A stretch of 64,000 nt of DNA from Streptomyces sp. RKND-216 (lineage in GTDB: Bacteria; Actinomycetota; Actinomycetes; Streptomycetales; Streptomycetaceae), in contig NZ_SSBQ01000002.1 of assembly GCF_004795255.1 (NCBI RefSeq), forward strand, positions 1,738,001 to 1,802,000. The letters are read 5' to 3'. Positions 41,085-48,988 of this stretch are shown piece after piece. The first letter of the stretch is position 1; the number at the start of each line of letters is the position of its first letter. The position numbers and the translations under genes are program-made. Under the pieces are notes generated by a model. That model saw only the letters and a program-made list of their open reading frames with translations. It did no database searches and was not told the origin of the DNA.

Positions 41085-44000
41085 TCACGGCAGGAGCAGC
41101 CGCTCCAGCGCCGCGCGGTCGGGAAGGTCCGGCGGCCGCACGACACGGCCCGAGCGCACGTAGAGGAACGCCGCCGTCACCGCCTCCGGCGGGACGCCGC
41201 ACTGCTCGGCCCACGCCACCCGGTACACCGCGAGCTGCAGCGGGTCCGCGTCCTGACGGCGTCCCGTCTTCCAGTCGACGATCTCGTACGCCGGGCCGCC
41301 GTCCGGCCCGGCGCCGTCCTCCCGGTAGACGGCGTCGATCCGGCCCCGCACCGTGCGCCCCGCGAGGGCGAGCTGGAACGGCGCCTCGACCCGGTACGGC
41401 GTCCGGTGCGCGTACGCGGTGCGAGCGAAGGCCGCCTTCAGCGCGGCGAGATCCCGTTCGTCCTCGATGCCCGCCGCTTCGTCGGCGCCGGGCAGCTCGT
41501 CCGGGCCGAGCATCGGCAGCGTCAGCTCCTCGAAGCGGGACTCCACCCAGGCGTGGAAGCGGGTGCCCCGGCGGGCCGCGGCCGGCTGGGGCGGGCGGGG
41601 CATGGGGCGGGCCAGTTCGCGGGCGAACCCGTCGGGGTCGGCGGCCAGCCGCAGCAGCTGGGAGGCGGACAGCGACCCGGGCAGCGGAACGTCGTGCACG
41701 GTGGCGCGGGAGCGGCGCAGTTCACCCTCCAGCGCGTCGAGGTCGCGGTCCCACCCCTCCACCAGCCGTGCGTCCTCGGGCGCAAGCCCGGCGGGGGCCT
41801 CCCCGTCCCCGTCGCGCGGGCCGGGCAGGGCGGTGGCCGGCGGCACCGCGTCGGCGTCGCCCCCGCCGGGGGCCTCCCCGCGGTCGCCGCGGTCGCCGCC
41901 ATGGGCTTCACCGCGTGCCGCGCCGTCACCGTGCAGGTGGGCCAGCACGCGCGCGGCGGCGGTCCGGCGGCGGCGCAGTGCGACCGGGTCGAGCGGGAGC
42001 GGCCAGGCCGCGTCGTCGCCGTCGCCGGACAGGGCGGGGTTCTCCGCGCCGTGTTCCGGTGCGTCGGCCCACGCCTCGACCTCGCCGTACGCCGGGCCGG
42101 CCGCACAGTGGTCGCGCAGCGCCTCCAGGAAGGCGGACGGCCCGCGCGGGCGCTTCTGGGTCGGCCCCCACCAGTGCCCGGAGCCCAGCAGCAGCGATCG
42201 GGGGCGGGTGAAGGTGACGTAGCCGAGCCGCAGCTCCTCGGTGGCCTGGTGGTCGCGCTGCCGGAGGTCGTACGCCTTGAGGGCCTTGGCGTTCCACCCC
42301 TCGACGCGGGGCAGGGTGTCGGCGTCGCCGCGCAGGTCGTGCGGCAGGACGCCGGGGCGGGTGAGCCAGGACTCGCGGGGCTGAGTGCTGGGGAACTGCT
42401 TGGCCACCAGGCCGGGTACGGCGACCACGTCCCATTCCAGGCCCTTGGACTTGTGCGCGGTGAGCACCTTCACGGTGTTCTCCCCACCGGGCAGCGAACC
42501 GTCCAGGCCCTTCTCGTACTGGGTGGCCGTGCGCAGGAATCCGAGGAAGGCGAGCAGCGTGGTCTCGCCGTCGAGCGAGGCGAACCCGGCGGCGATGTCC
42601 AGGAAGGCGCCGAGGGTCTCGCGGCGGCGGGCGGCCAGTGCGTGCGGGGAGGCGGAGAGTTCGACCTCCAGCCCGGTGACGGCGAGGACGCGGTGCAGCA
42701 CGTCCATCAGCGGGTCGCCCAGGGACCGGCGCAGGTCACGGATCTCGGCGGCCAGCCGGGCGAAGCGTACGCGGGCCTCGGCGGAGAAGGGGAGTTCGTC
42801 GTCGGCGTCGCCCTCGAGGAAGGTGTCCAGCGCGTCCGCGAGGGAGGTCACCTCGGCCGGGTCGACGCCCTCCACGGCAGCCGCGAGGCGCAGGTCCGCG
42901 TCGTCGCCGGCCGCCGCGTCGTCCCGCCGGACCAGCAGCCGGGCACGCCGGCCCAGCAGCGCCAGGTCCCGCGGGCCGATGCGCCAGCGGGGCCCGCTCA
43001 GCAGCCGCACCAGGGGTGCGTTGGCCGTCGGGTCCTGGAGCACCTCGCACACGGCGACCAGGTCGGCGACCTCCGGCAGGTGGACGAGCCCGGAGAGGCC
43101 GACGACCTCGACCGGCACGTCCCGCTCCACCAGGGCGCCCTGGACGGCGGCGAAGTCGCCGCCGGTGCGGCACAGGACGGCGATCTCGCCGGGCGGGGTG
43201 CCGGTGCGCACCAGGTGCGCGAGAGAGTCGGCGAGCCAGTCGATCTCCTCGGCGTGCGTGGCGTGCAGGGCGCAGCACACGAGGCCGTCGTGTTCGGCAC
43301 CGGGCGCGGGGCGCAGCGCCTCGACGCCTTCGTGCTGCTCCCGCAGCGGCGCGGCGAGCGCATTGGCGAGGCGGAGCAGGCGACCGCCGCTGCGGCGGTT
43401 CTCGCTCAGCGCGAACCGGGGGGCGGGCGTGCCGTCCCAGAGGGGGAAGTGGCGCGGGAAGTCGTCCAGGTTGGCGACGGACGCGCCACGCCATCCGTAG
43501 ATGGCCTGGCAGGGGTCGCCGACGGCGGTCACCGGGTGGCCGGCGCCAGAGCCAGAGCCCGACCCCGTGCCAGAGCCCGTTCCCGTGCCCGTGCCCGTTC
43601 CCGTGCCCGTGCCCGTGCCCGTTCCCGTTCCCGTGCCCGTGCCCGCGCCCGCGCCCGCGCCCGCGCCGAACAGTCCGGCGAGCAGGATGCGCTGGGCGAC
43701 GGAGGTGTCCTGGTACTCGTCGAGGAGGACGACCCGGCATGCGTCGCGCAGGATGCGGCCGACCTCCGGGACGTCGCGGGCCAGGGCGGCGGAGAGCGCG
43801 ATCTGGTCGCCGAAGTCCAGCAGGTCGCGGTCACGCTTCCGGGCCCGGTACTCCTCGACCAGGCCGAGGAGTTCGGCACGGCCGATCGCGGTCTCGGGGA
43901 CGCGCCGCAGGTCCTTGTTGGTGAGCTCGGTGGCGGCGAGCTCGGCGCGCAGCCGGGCGTCGTACGCGCGCAGGCGAGCGGGCGGCACCAGATGTTCGGA

Positions 44001-44549
44001 CAGTTCGGCGTCGAGGGACAGCAGGTCCTGCACGTGGGTGCTGAGGCTGTTGCGCAGCCCTTCGAAGGGGCCGCTCGCGGCGGCGAGCACACGGGCGGCG
44101 AGCTGGAAGCGGGTCGCGTCGGCGAGCAGCCGGGCGCCGGGCTCGACGCCGAGGCGGAGGCCGTGGTCCTTGAGGAGCCTCCCGGCGAACGCGTGGTAGG
44201 TGAGGATCTGCGGTTCGCCGGGCGGGTCCTCGTCCGCCGCCTGCGCGGGGGCGGGATCGGGGTCGGTGACCCCGGCCCGCACGAGGGCGGCGCGCACGCG
44301 TTCGGCGAGTTCTCCGGCGGCCTTGTTGGTGAAGGTCAGCCCGAGCACCTGCTCGGGTGCGACCTGACCGGTGCCCACCAGCCACACGACGCGTGCGGCC
44401 ATCACGGTGGTCTTCCCCGACCCGGCGCCCGCGACGATGACCTGCGGCGCGAGCGGCGCAGTGATGCAGCGGAGCTGTTCGGGGGTGAACGGGATGCCGA
44501 GCAGCGCCTTGAGCTGTCCGGGGTCGGTGAGCGGAGGTGGTGCGGGCAC
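41085..44549 (-). CDS. adnB: AdnB subunit of the AdnAB helicase-nuclease
   Basis: A protein of about 1154 residues combining a UvrD-type motor and a RecB-type nuclease, half of the heterodimer that resects double-strand breaks in actinobacteria. Motor motifs: VIVAGAGSGKTTVMA, VVLLDEYQDTS, VGDPCQAIYGWRGA, LTAHKSKGLEWDVV and GYVTFTRPRSLL. Nuclease motifs: GTRFHAWVESRF, RGRIDAVYRED, YEIVDWKTGRR and DPLQLAVYRVAW. Between motifs II and III there is a 41-residue Gly-Thr/Ala/Ser repeat (43545-43668). Assignment as AdnB follows gene order (second gene, next to the nudC side). GTG 44549 is the likely start, without a clear ribosome site. Confidence 0.9.
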   Translation of the reverse strand: MPAPPPLTDPGQLKALLGIPFTPEQLRCITAPLAPQVIVAGAGSGKTTVMAARVVWLVGTGQVAPEQVLGLTFTNKAAGELAERVRAALVRAGVTDPDPAPAQAADEDPPGEPQILTYHAFAGRLLKDHGLRLGVEPGARLLADATRFQLAARVLAAASGPFEGLRNSLSTHVQDLLSLDAELSEHLVPPARLRAYDARLRAELAATELTNKDLRRVPETAIGRAELLGLVEEYRARKRDRDLLDFGDQIALSAALARDVPEVGRILRDACRVVLLDEYQDTSVAQRILLAGLFGAGAGAGAGTGTGTGTGTGTGTGTGTGTGTGSGTGSGSGSGAGHPVTAVGDPCQAIYGWRGASVANLDDFPRHFPLWDGTPAPRFALSENRRSGGRLLRLANALAAPLREQHEGVEALRPAPGAEHDGLVCCALHATHAEEIDWLADSLAHLVRTGTPPGEIAVLCRTGGDFAAVQGALVERDVPVEVVGLSGLVHLPEVADLVAVCEVLQDPTANAPLVRLLSGPRWRIGPRDLALLGRRARLLVRRDDAAAGDDADLRLAAAVEGVDPAEVTSLADALDTFLEGDADDELPFSAEARVRFARLAAEIRDLRRSLGDPLMDVLHRVLAVTGLEVELSASPHALAARRRETLGAFLDIAAGFASLDGETTLLAFLGFLRTATQYEKGLDGSLPGGENTVKVLTAHKSKGLEWDVVAVPGLVAKQFPSTQPRESWLTRPGVLPHDLRGDADTLPRVEGWNAKALKAYDLRQRDHQATEELRLGYVTFTRPRSLLLGSGHWWGPTQKRPRGPSAFLEALRDHCAAGPAYGEVEAWADAPEHGAENPALSGDGDDAAWPLPLDPVALRRRRTAAARVLAHLHGDGAARGEAHGGDRGDRGEAPGGGDADAVPPATALPGPRDGDGEAPAGLAPEDARLVEGWDRDLDALEGELRRSRATVHDVPLPGSLSASQLLRLAADPDGFARELARPMPRPPQPAAARRGTRFHAWVESRFEELTLPMLGPDELPGADEAAGIEDERDLAALKAAFARTAYAHRTPYRVEAPFQLALAGRTVRGRIDAVYREDGAGPDGGPAYEIVDWKTGRRQDADPLQLAVYRVAWAEQCGVPPEAVTAAFLYVRSGRVVRPPDLPDRAALERLLLP
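43545..43668 (-). repeat. In-frame hexanucleotide repeat encoding (Gly-Thr/Ala/Ser)n inside adnB
   Basis: About 20 copies of a 6-base unit (plus strand CCCGTG, CCCGTT, CCCGCG, CCAGAG variants) encode alternating Gly with Thr, Ala or Ser. It lies between Walker B and motif III of the AdnB motor, where family members have a short loop. Because the unit is six bases, copy-number change keeps the frame. Confidence 0.92.
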
Positions 44550-44618
44550 GTTGCAAGACGGTATCCGCCGGGTCCGACAACGGGCCGCGGTGGGGCACCG
44601 CGCCGCGCCCACCGGTCC

Positions 44619-47600
44619 TCACTCGACGACGTGGCGCCCTTCGGGCTGCGCCGAACACGCGGACCGGAACGCGCAGTTGCCGCAGTGCGCGCCCGTCGAC
44701 GGCGCGAAGCGCTCGTCCAGGACGCGGCCCGCGGCCTCCGCCAGCAGCTCGCCGACCCATTCCCCGTCCGGCGGTTCCTGCCGCTGCACGGCCGGCAGCG
44801 CGTCGCCGCCGTCACGCCGTGTCGCACCGATCCGCAGGTGCACCAGTTCACCCCCGCCCGGCTCGGCGCCGTCCGCGTGCAGCGCGAGCTGGTAGACGGC
44901 GAGCTGCGGGTGCCGTTCGACGTCGGCGCCGCTGGGCTTGGCCTTCCCGGTCTTGAAGTCGACGACGTACGCCCGCCCCTGCGCGTCCCGTTCGACGCGG
45001 TCCATGCTGCCGCGGATACGGATCTCGTGCGCCCCGGCGTCCAGCGTGACGTCGAAAGTCCGCTCGCTGCCGAGCACTTCGCGTCCGGCTTCCTGGCCCG
45101 AGACGTGCCAGCGCAGGAACCGCTCCAGCGCGGCACGGGCGTTGTCCTTCTCCTGGCGGGACTTCCACGGCGCGTCGAAGGCAAGCCCGTCCCACACGCT
45201 CTCCAGACGTTCCATCAGCGTCGCCAGGTCGGCCGGGGTGCCGCCGGAGGCGACCTCGTCGGCGAGGACGTGCACCACGTTGCCGAAGCCCTGCGCGGTG
45301 CTCGCCGGGGCGTCCGCCTTCACCTCGCGGCCCAGGAACCACTGGAGGGAGCAGGTGCGCGCGAGCTGGTCCAGGGCGCTGCCGGACAGCGCCACCGGCT
45401 GGTCGCGGTCGCGCAGCGGCACCTCGGCACGGGTCGGCTCGTACAGCCCCCACCAGCGGTGCGGGTGCGCGGCGGGCACGAGGGAATGGCCCTCGTCGTC
45501 CCGCAGGGCTGCGAGCCGTGCCAGGCGCCGGGCGGCGGCCTCGCGGAGCGCGGGGGACGCGTCCGGGTCGACGGTCGTCGCACGCAGCTCGGCGACCAGC
45601 GCGGGCACGGACAGCGGACGGCGCGGGCGGCCGGCCACCGCACGCGGCTCGACGCCGAGTTCGGCGAGGAAACGGGACGGCTGGTCGCCGTCCTCGGCCT
45701 GCGCACGGACGGCGGTGACGACGAGGCGTTCGCGCGCGCGGGTCGCCGCCACATAGAACAGCCGCCGCTCCTCGGACAGCAACGCGCCCGGCGGCAGCGG
45801 CTCGGCGAGACCGTCCCGGCCGATGCGGTCGGCCTCCAGCAGCGACCCGCGCCGCCGCAGGTCGGGCCACAGGCCCTCCTGCACGCCCGCCACCACCACG
45901 GTGTGCCACTCCAGGCCCTTGGCGCGGTGCGCGGTCATCAGACGCACGGCGTCCGGGCGGGACACGCGGGCGGTGAGGGTGTCGGCGGCGATGTCCTGGG
46001 CGTCGATCTCCTCCAGGAAGTTGAGCGCGCCGCGGCCGCCGATGCGTTCCTCGGCGCGGGCCGCGGCGGCGAACAGGGCGCACACGGCGTCCAGGTCGCG
46101 GTCGGCGTTCCGCCCGGCGGGACCGCCGCGCAGGGCCGCGCGTTCCAGCCGGTCGGGCCAGGGGGTGCCGTTCCACAGCTCCCACAGGGCCTCCTCGGCG
46201 GTGCCGCCGCCGGCGAGGAGTTCCCGGGCCTTGCGCAGCAGCAGCCCGAGGCGCTGGGCACCGCGCGCGTACGCGGTGTCGTGGGCGACGAGGCGTTCGG
46301 GTTCGGCGAGGGCCTCGGCGAGCAGGGTGTCGGACGGGCGCGGCACGGCACGGCCCGCCGCACGTTCCTCGTCCCGCAGGGCCCGGCCCAGTCGCCGCAG
46401 GTCGGCGGCGTCCATGCCACCCAGCGGCGACGCGAGGAGCGTCAGCGCGGTCTCCACGTCCCACCCGGCGAGCGTCTCCGGCGCGGCGGGGTCCGCCGCG
46501 GCCGGTGCGGTGTTCTCGTCCCCGCCCGGTGCGGCGTCAATCGACACCTGGGCCGTGCCGGGGTCAGCCTGATCCAGCCCGGGTACGGTCCCGGCCGGGG
46601 GCGGCGCGGCGGCGGGACCGTCGGCGCCGGGGGCACCCGCGGACGACACGGGCGCCGCTGCCGTGGGCATGGGCGCGCCCGGACCCGGCCCGACGCCCGG
46701 ACGGGTCGGAGGCAACGGCCCCGAGCCCTCCCCCGCCTCCTGCGGGGCGTCGGCACCGCGCCCCGCAGGGGGGCGCGCGCCGTCGGTCACGGCCTGTGCG
46801 GCCGCGCGCAGGGCGGTGAGGAGCGGGGCGACGGCGGGTTCCTGGCGGAGGGGAACGTCGTCGCCGTCCGTCTCGACGGGGACGCCCGCCGAGGTGAGGA
46901 CGCGCCGCACGACGGGCAGGGTGCGCCCGCCCGCGCGGACCAGGACGGCCATCTCGCCCCACGGCACGCCGTCCTCGAGGTGGGCACGGCGCAGCAGGTC
47001 GGCCACGGTGTCGAGTTCCGCACCGGGCGTGGGGCAGGTGAGCACCTGCACGCGTCCGTCCTCCCGGGCTTCGCCCTGGCAGCGGCCCGTGTCGCGGCCC
47101 GGCTGCAGCGCCCGGTGGGCGCGCACGGCGTCCGCGGGGAGGCGGTGCAGTGGCATGCGGCGGGCGAGTTCCCGCGTCGCGGCCAGCAGGCGCGCGCCGG
47201 AGCGTCGCGAGGTGCCGAGCACCCGCACGGGCGCCGGTGCACCGCCGGGCTGCGGGAAGGTCGCCGGGAAGTCGAGGATGCCGCCGACGTCCGCCCCCCG
47301 GAAGGCGTAGATGGACTGGTCCGGGTCGCCGAAGGCGACCAGCGTCGGCGCGCCGAGCGCGCGCAGCAGCCGCACCTGGGAGGGGTCGGTGTCCTGGTAC
47401 TCGTCGACGTACACCGCGTCGTAGCGGGCGCGCAGCTGCGCCGCGACATGGTCGCGCTCGGCCAGCAGCACGGCCCGGTGGACGAGTTCGGCGTAGTCGA
47501 GGACGCCCTGCATGTCGAGCACGTCCAGGTATTCGGCGAGGAAGGCGGAGGCGGCGCCCCAGTCGGGGCGGCCGGTGCGGCGGGCGAACGTGCCCAGCGC

Positions 47601-48206
47601 CTCCGGTGCGAGGCCGATTTCCCGGCTGCGGGCGAGGACGGCCCGCACCTCGTCGGCGAAGCCCCGGGTGGTCAGGCAGGCGCGCAGTTCGTCGGGCCAG
47701 GCCGTGCGGCCGCGTCCCTCCGCTTCGAGGTCGAGCTGCCCGGCGAGGAGTTCGCGGATGTAGAGGTCCTGTTCGGGGCCGGACAGCAGCCGCAGCGGCT
47801 CCGCGAACAGGTCGGCGTCCTGGTACGCCCGCACCAGCGCGTAGCAGTAGGAGTGGAAGGTGGTGGCCTGCGGGGCACCCGTGCCGCCGAGGCGCGCGGT
47901 CATCCGGTCGCGCAGCTCCATGGCGGCCTTGCGGCTGAAGGTGAGCACGAGGAGGCGTTCCGGGTCGGCGCCGCGGCGCACGCGCTCGGCGACCGCCTCG
48001 ACCAGCGTCGTGGTCTTGCCGGTGCCGGGTCCGGCCAGCACCAGCAGCGGACCGGTGGGGTGGTCAACCACGGCGCGCTGCCGTGCGTCCAAGGCAGGGA
48101 CGTCGGCGGGCACCGGCGGCGTGCGCAGCAGCCGGTAGGGGCCGGCCGCCGCCGGAGCGGACGGCGCGTACCGGTGCGACGCGGACGACGGAAGGGAGGT
48201 GCTCAC
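44619..48206 (-). CDS. adnA: AdnA subunit of the AdnAB helicase-nuclease
   Basis: A protein of about 1195 residues with UvrD-type motor and RecB-type nuclease. Motor motifs: LLVLAGPGTGKTTTLVE, YVDEYQDTDPSQVRLL, FGDPDQSIYAFRGAD, LMTAHRAKGLEWHTV and RLFYVAATRARERL. Nuclease: RGSMDRVERDAQGR, YVVDFKTGKAKP and HPQLAVYQLAL. Four Cys (LARTCSLQW; HCGNCAFRSAC) around the nuclease predict a 4Fe-4S cluster of the AddB type. A Pro/Ala-rich linker of about 110 residues interrupts the motor. GTG 48206 (VSTSLPSSASH) follows AAGG and is preferred to ATG 48329. adnB follows after 69 bases. Confidence 0.9.
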   Translation of the reverse strand: MSTSLPSSASHRYAPSAPAAAGPYRLLRTPPVPADVPALDARQRAVVDHPTGPLLVLAGPGTGKTTTLVEAVAERVRRGADPERLLVLTFSRKAAMELRDRMTARLGGTGAPQATTFHSYCYALVRAYQDADLFAEPLRLLSGPEQDLYIRELLAGQLDLEAEGRGRTAWPDELRACLTTRGFADEVRAVLARSREIGLAPEALGTFARRTGRPDWGAASAFLAEYLDVLDMQGVLDYAELVHRAVLLAERDHVAAQLRARYDAVYVDEYQDTDPSQVRLLRALGAPTLVAFGDPDQSIYAFRGADVGGILDFPATFPQPGGAPAPVRVLGTSRRSGARLLAATRELARRMPLHRLPADAVRAHRALQPGRDTGRCQGEAREDGRVQVLTCPTPGAELDTVADLLRRAHLEDGVPWGEMAVLVRAGGRTLPVVRRVLTSAGVPVETDGDDVPLRQEPAVAPLLTALRAAAQAVTDGARPPAGRGADAPQEAGEGSGPLPPTRPGVGPGPGAPMPTAAAPVSSAGAPGADGPAAAPPPAGTVPGLDQADPGTAQVSIDAAPGGDENTAPAAADPAAPETLAGWDVETALTLLASPLGGMDAADLRRLGRALRDEERAAGRAVPRPSDTLLAEALAEPERLVAHDTAYARGAQRLGLLLRKARELLAGGGTAEEALWELWNGTPWPDRLERAALRGGPAGRNADRDLDAVCALFAAAARAEERIGGRGALNFLEEIDAQDIAADTLTARVSRPDAVRLMTAHRAKGLEWHTVVVAGVQEGLWPDLRRRGSLLEADRIGRDGLAEPLPPGALLSEERRLFYVAATRARERLVVTAVRAQAEDGDQPSRFLAELGVEPRAVAGRPRRPLSVPALVAELRATTVDPDASPALREAAARRLARLAALRDDEGHSLVPAAHPHRWWGLYEPTRAEVPLRDRDQPVALSGSALDQLARTCSLQWFLGREVKADAPASTAQGFGNVVHVLADEVASGGTPADLATLMERLESVWDGLAFDAPWKSRQEKDNARAALERFLRWHVSGQEAGREVLGSERTFDVTLDAGAHEIRIRGSMDRVERDAQGRAYVVDFKTGKAKPSGADVERHPQLAVYQLALHADGAEPGGGELVHLRIGATRRDGGDALPAVQRQEPPDGEWVGELLAEAAGRVLDERFAPSTGAHCGNCAFRSACSAQPEGRHVVE

Positions 48207-48488
48207 GTGGATCGCCTTGCGGAGGGTGGCTGGGCCGGCGGGGGCTACGAAGAGCCGACGATACGCGGTGGGCACACGCCGTGCGGGGCTCCCCGTCGGC
48301 CCGGGGTGCGCCGCGGACGCGGCGCGCACCGTGGGTCGCCGGGCCCGCTCCCCGGCCCGGCCCTCCGTCCTCCCCCGCCGTGCCGCGCGCCGGGGATGCC
48401 TCGCCCGGGGCCGCCGGACGGGCCCGGCGTCGTACCGGACCGTCCCGTCCGGCTCAGGGACCTCACCCGGCGGGCGAGGGCGCGCGGA

Positions 48489-48866
48489 TCAGGGGGCATC
48501 GGGGTCGTATGCCCGGCGCGCCGCAGGCGCACCGCGGGCACGGCGCATGTCGAGGCGGAGGCCGTGGTCGCCGGACGAGCGGCCGGCCTTCCGCAGCGGG
48601 GTGCCCTCCTCCCGGTAGTGGCCGAGGGCGCGCAGCTCGGAGCCGGGCAGCGGCCTGCCGTCCGCGCGGACGACGCGCCACCAGGGGACGGCCCCGCCGT
48701 AGAGCGCCATCACCCGGCCGACCTGACGCGGTCCGCCCTCGCCCAGCCACTCCGCGACGTCGCCGTACGTCATCACCCGGCCGGGCGGAATGCGCTCGGT
48801 CACGTCGAGCACACGCTCCGCGTAGTCCGGCAGCTCCGGCGGTTCGCTCACTGGCATGCGAGCCAT
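48489..48866 (-). CDS. Alkyltransferase-like (ATL) DNA damage-recognition protein
   Basis: A 125-residue protein with the MGMT DNA-binding fold: IPPGRVMTYGDVAEWLG and QVGRVMAL. The active-site PCHR of O6-alkylguanine transferases is replaced by VPWWRVVRADG, with Trp where the acceptor Cys would be. This is diagnostic of ATL proteins, which bind O6-alkylguanine and flag it for nucleotide excision repair without removing the alkyl group. ATG 48866 or 48857 are possible starts. It is upstream of adnA with 282 bases between (48207-48488), in which I see nothing definite beyond possible adnA promoter sequence. Confidence 0.88.
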   Translation of the reverse strand: MARMPVSEPPELPDYAERVLDVTERIPPGRVMTYGDVAEWLGEGGPRQVGRVMALYGGAVPWWRVVRADGRPLPGSELRALGHYREEGTPLRKAGRSSGDHGLRLDMRRARGAPAARRAYDPDAP

Positions 48867-48988
48867 GGTGCCGTACGGCACCGACAGCTCACCGAGCGCA
48901 GTGTTACGCATCTCGCGCCCCACGAATACGCCTTCATACCCCCGGGCACCATTCCGACGTGTCACCATCTTCGTCCGGGCGGTAACAA

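Noticed and set aside
38593..41163. An 856-codon plus-strand frame
   Set aside because: It is the shadow of nudC and the M20 peptidase, both of which have complete family motifs on the other strand.
43545..43668. Possible CRISPR array
   Set aside because: The repeat unit is six bases without spacers and lies in frame within adnB.
48207..48488. A hidden small gene between adnA and the ATL gene
   Set aside because: Open frames here are short, lack ribosome sites and have Arg/Pro-rich shadow composition.
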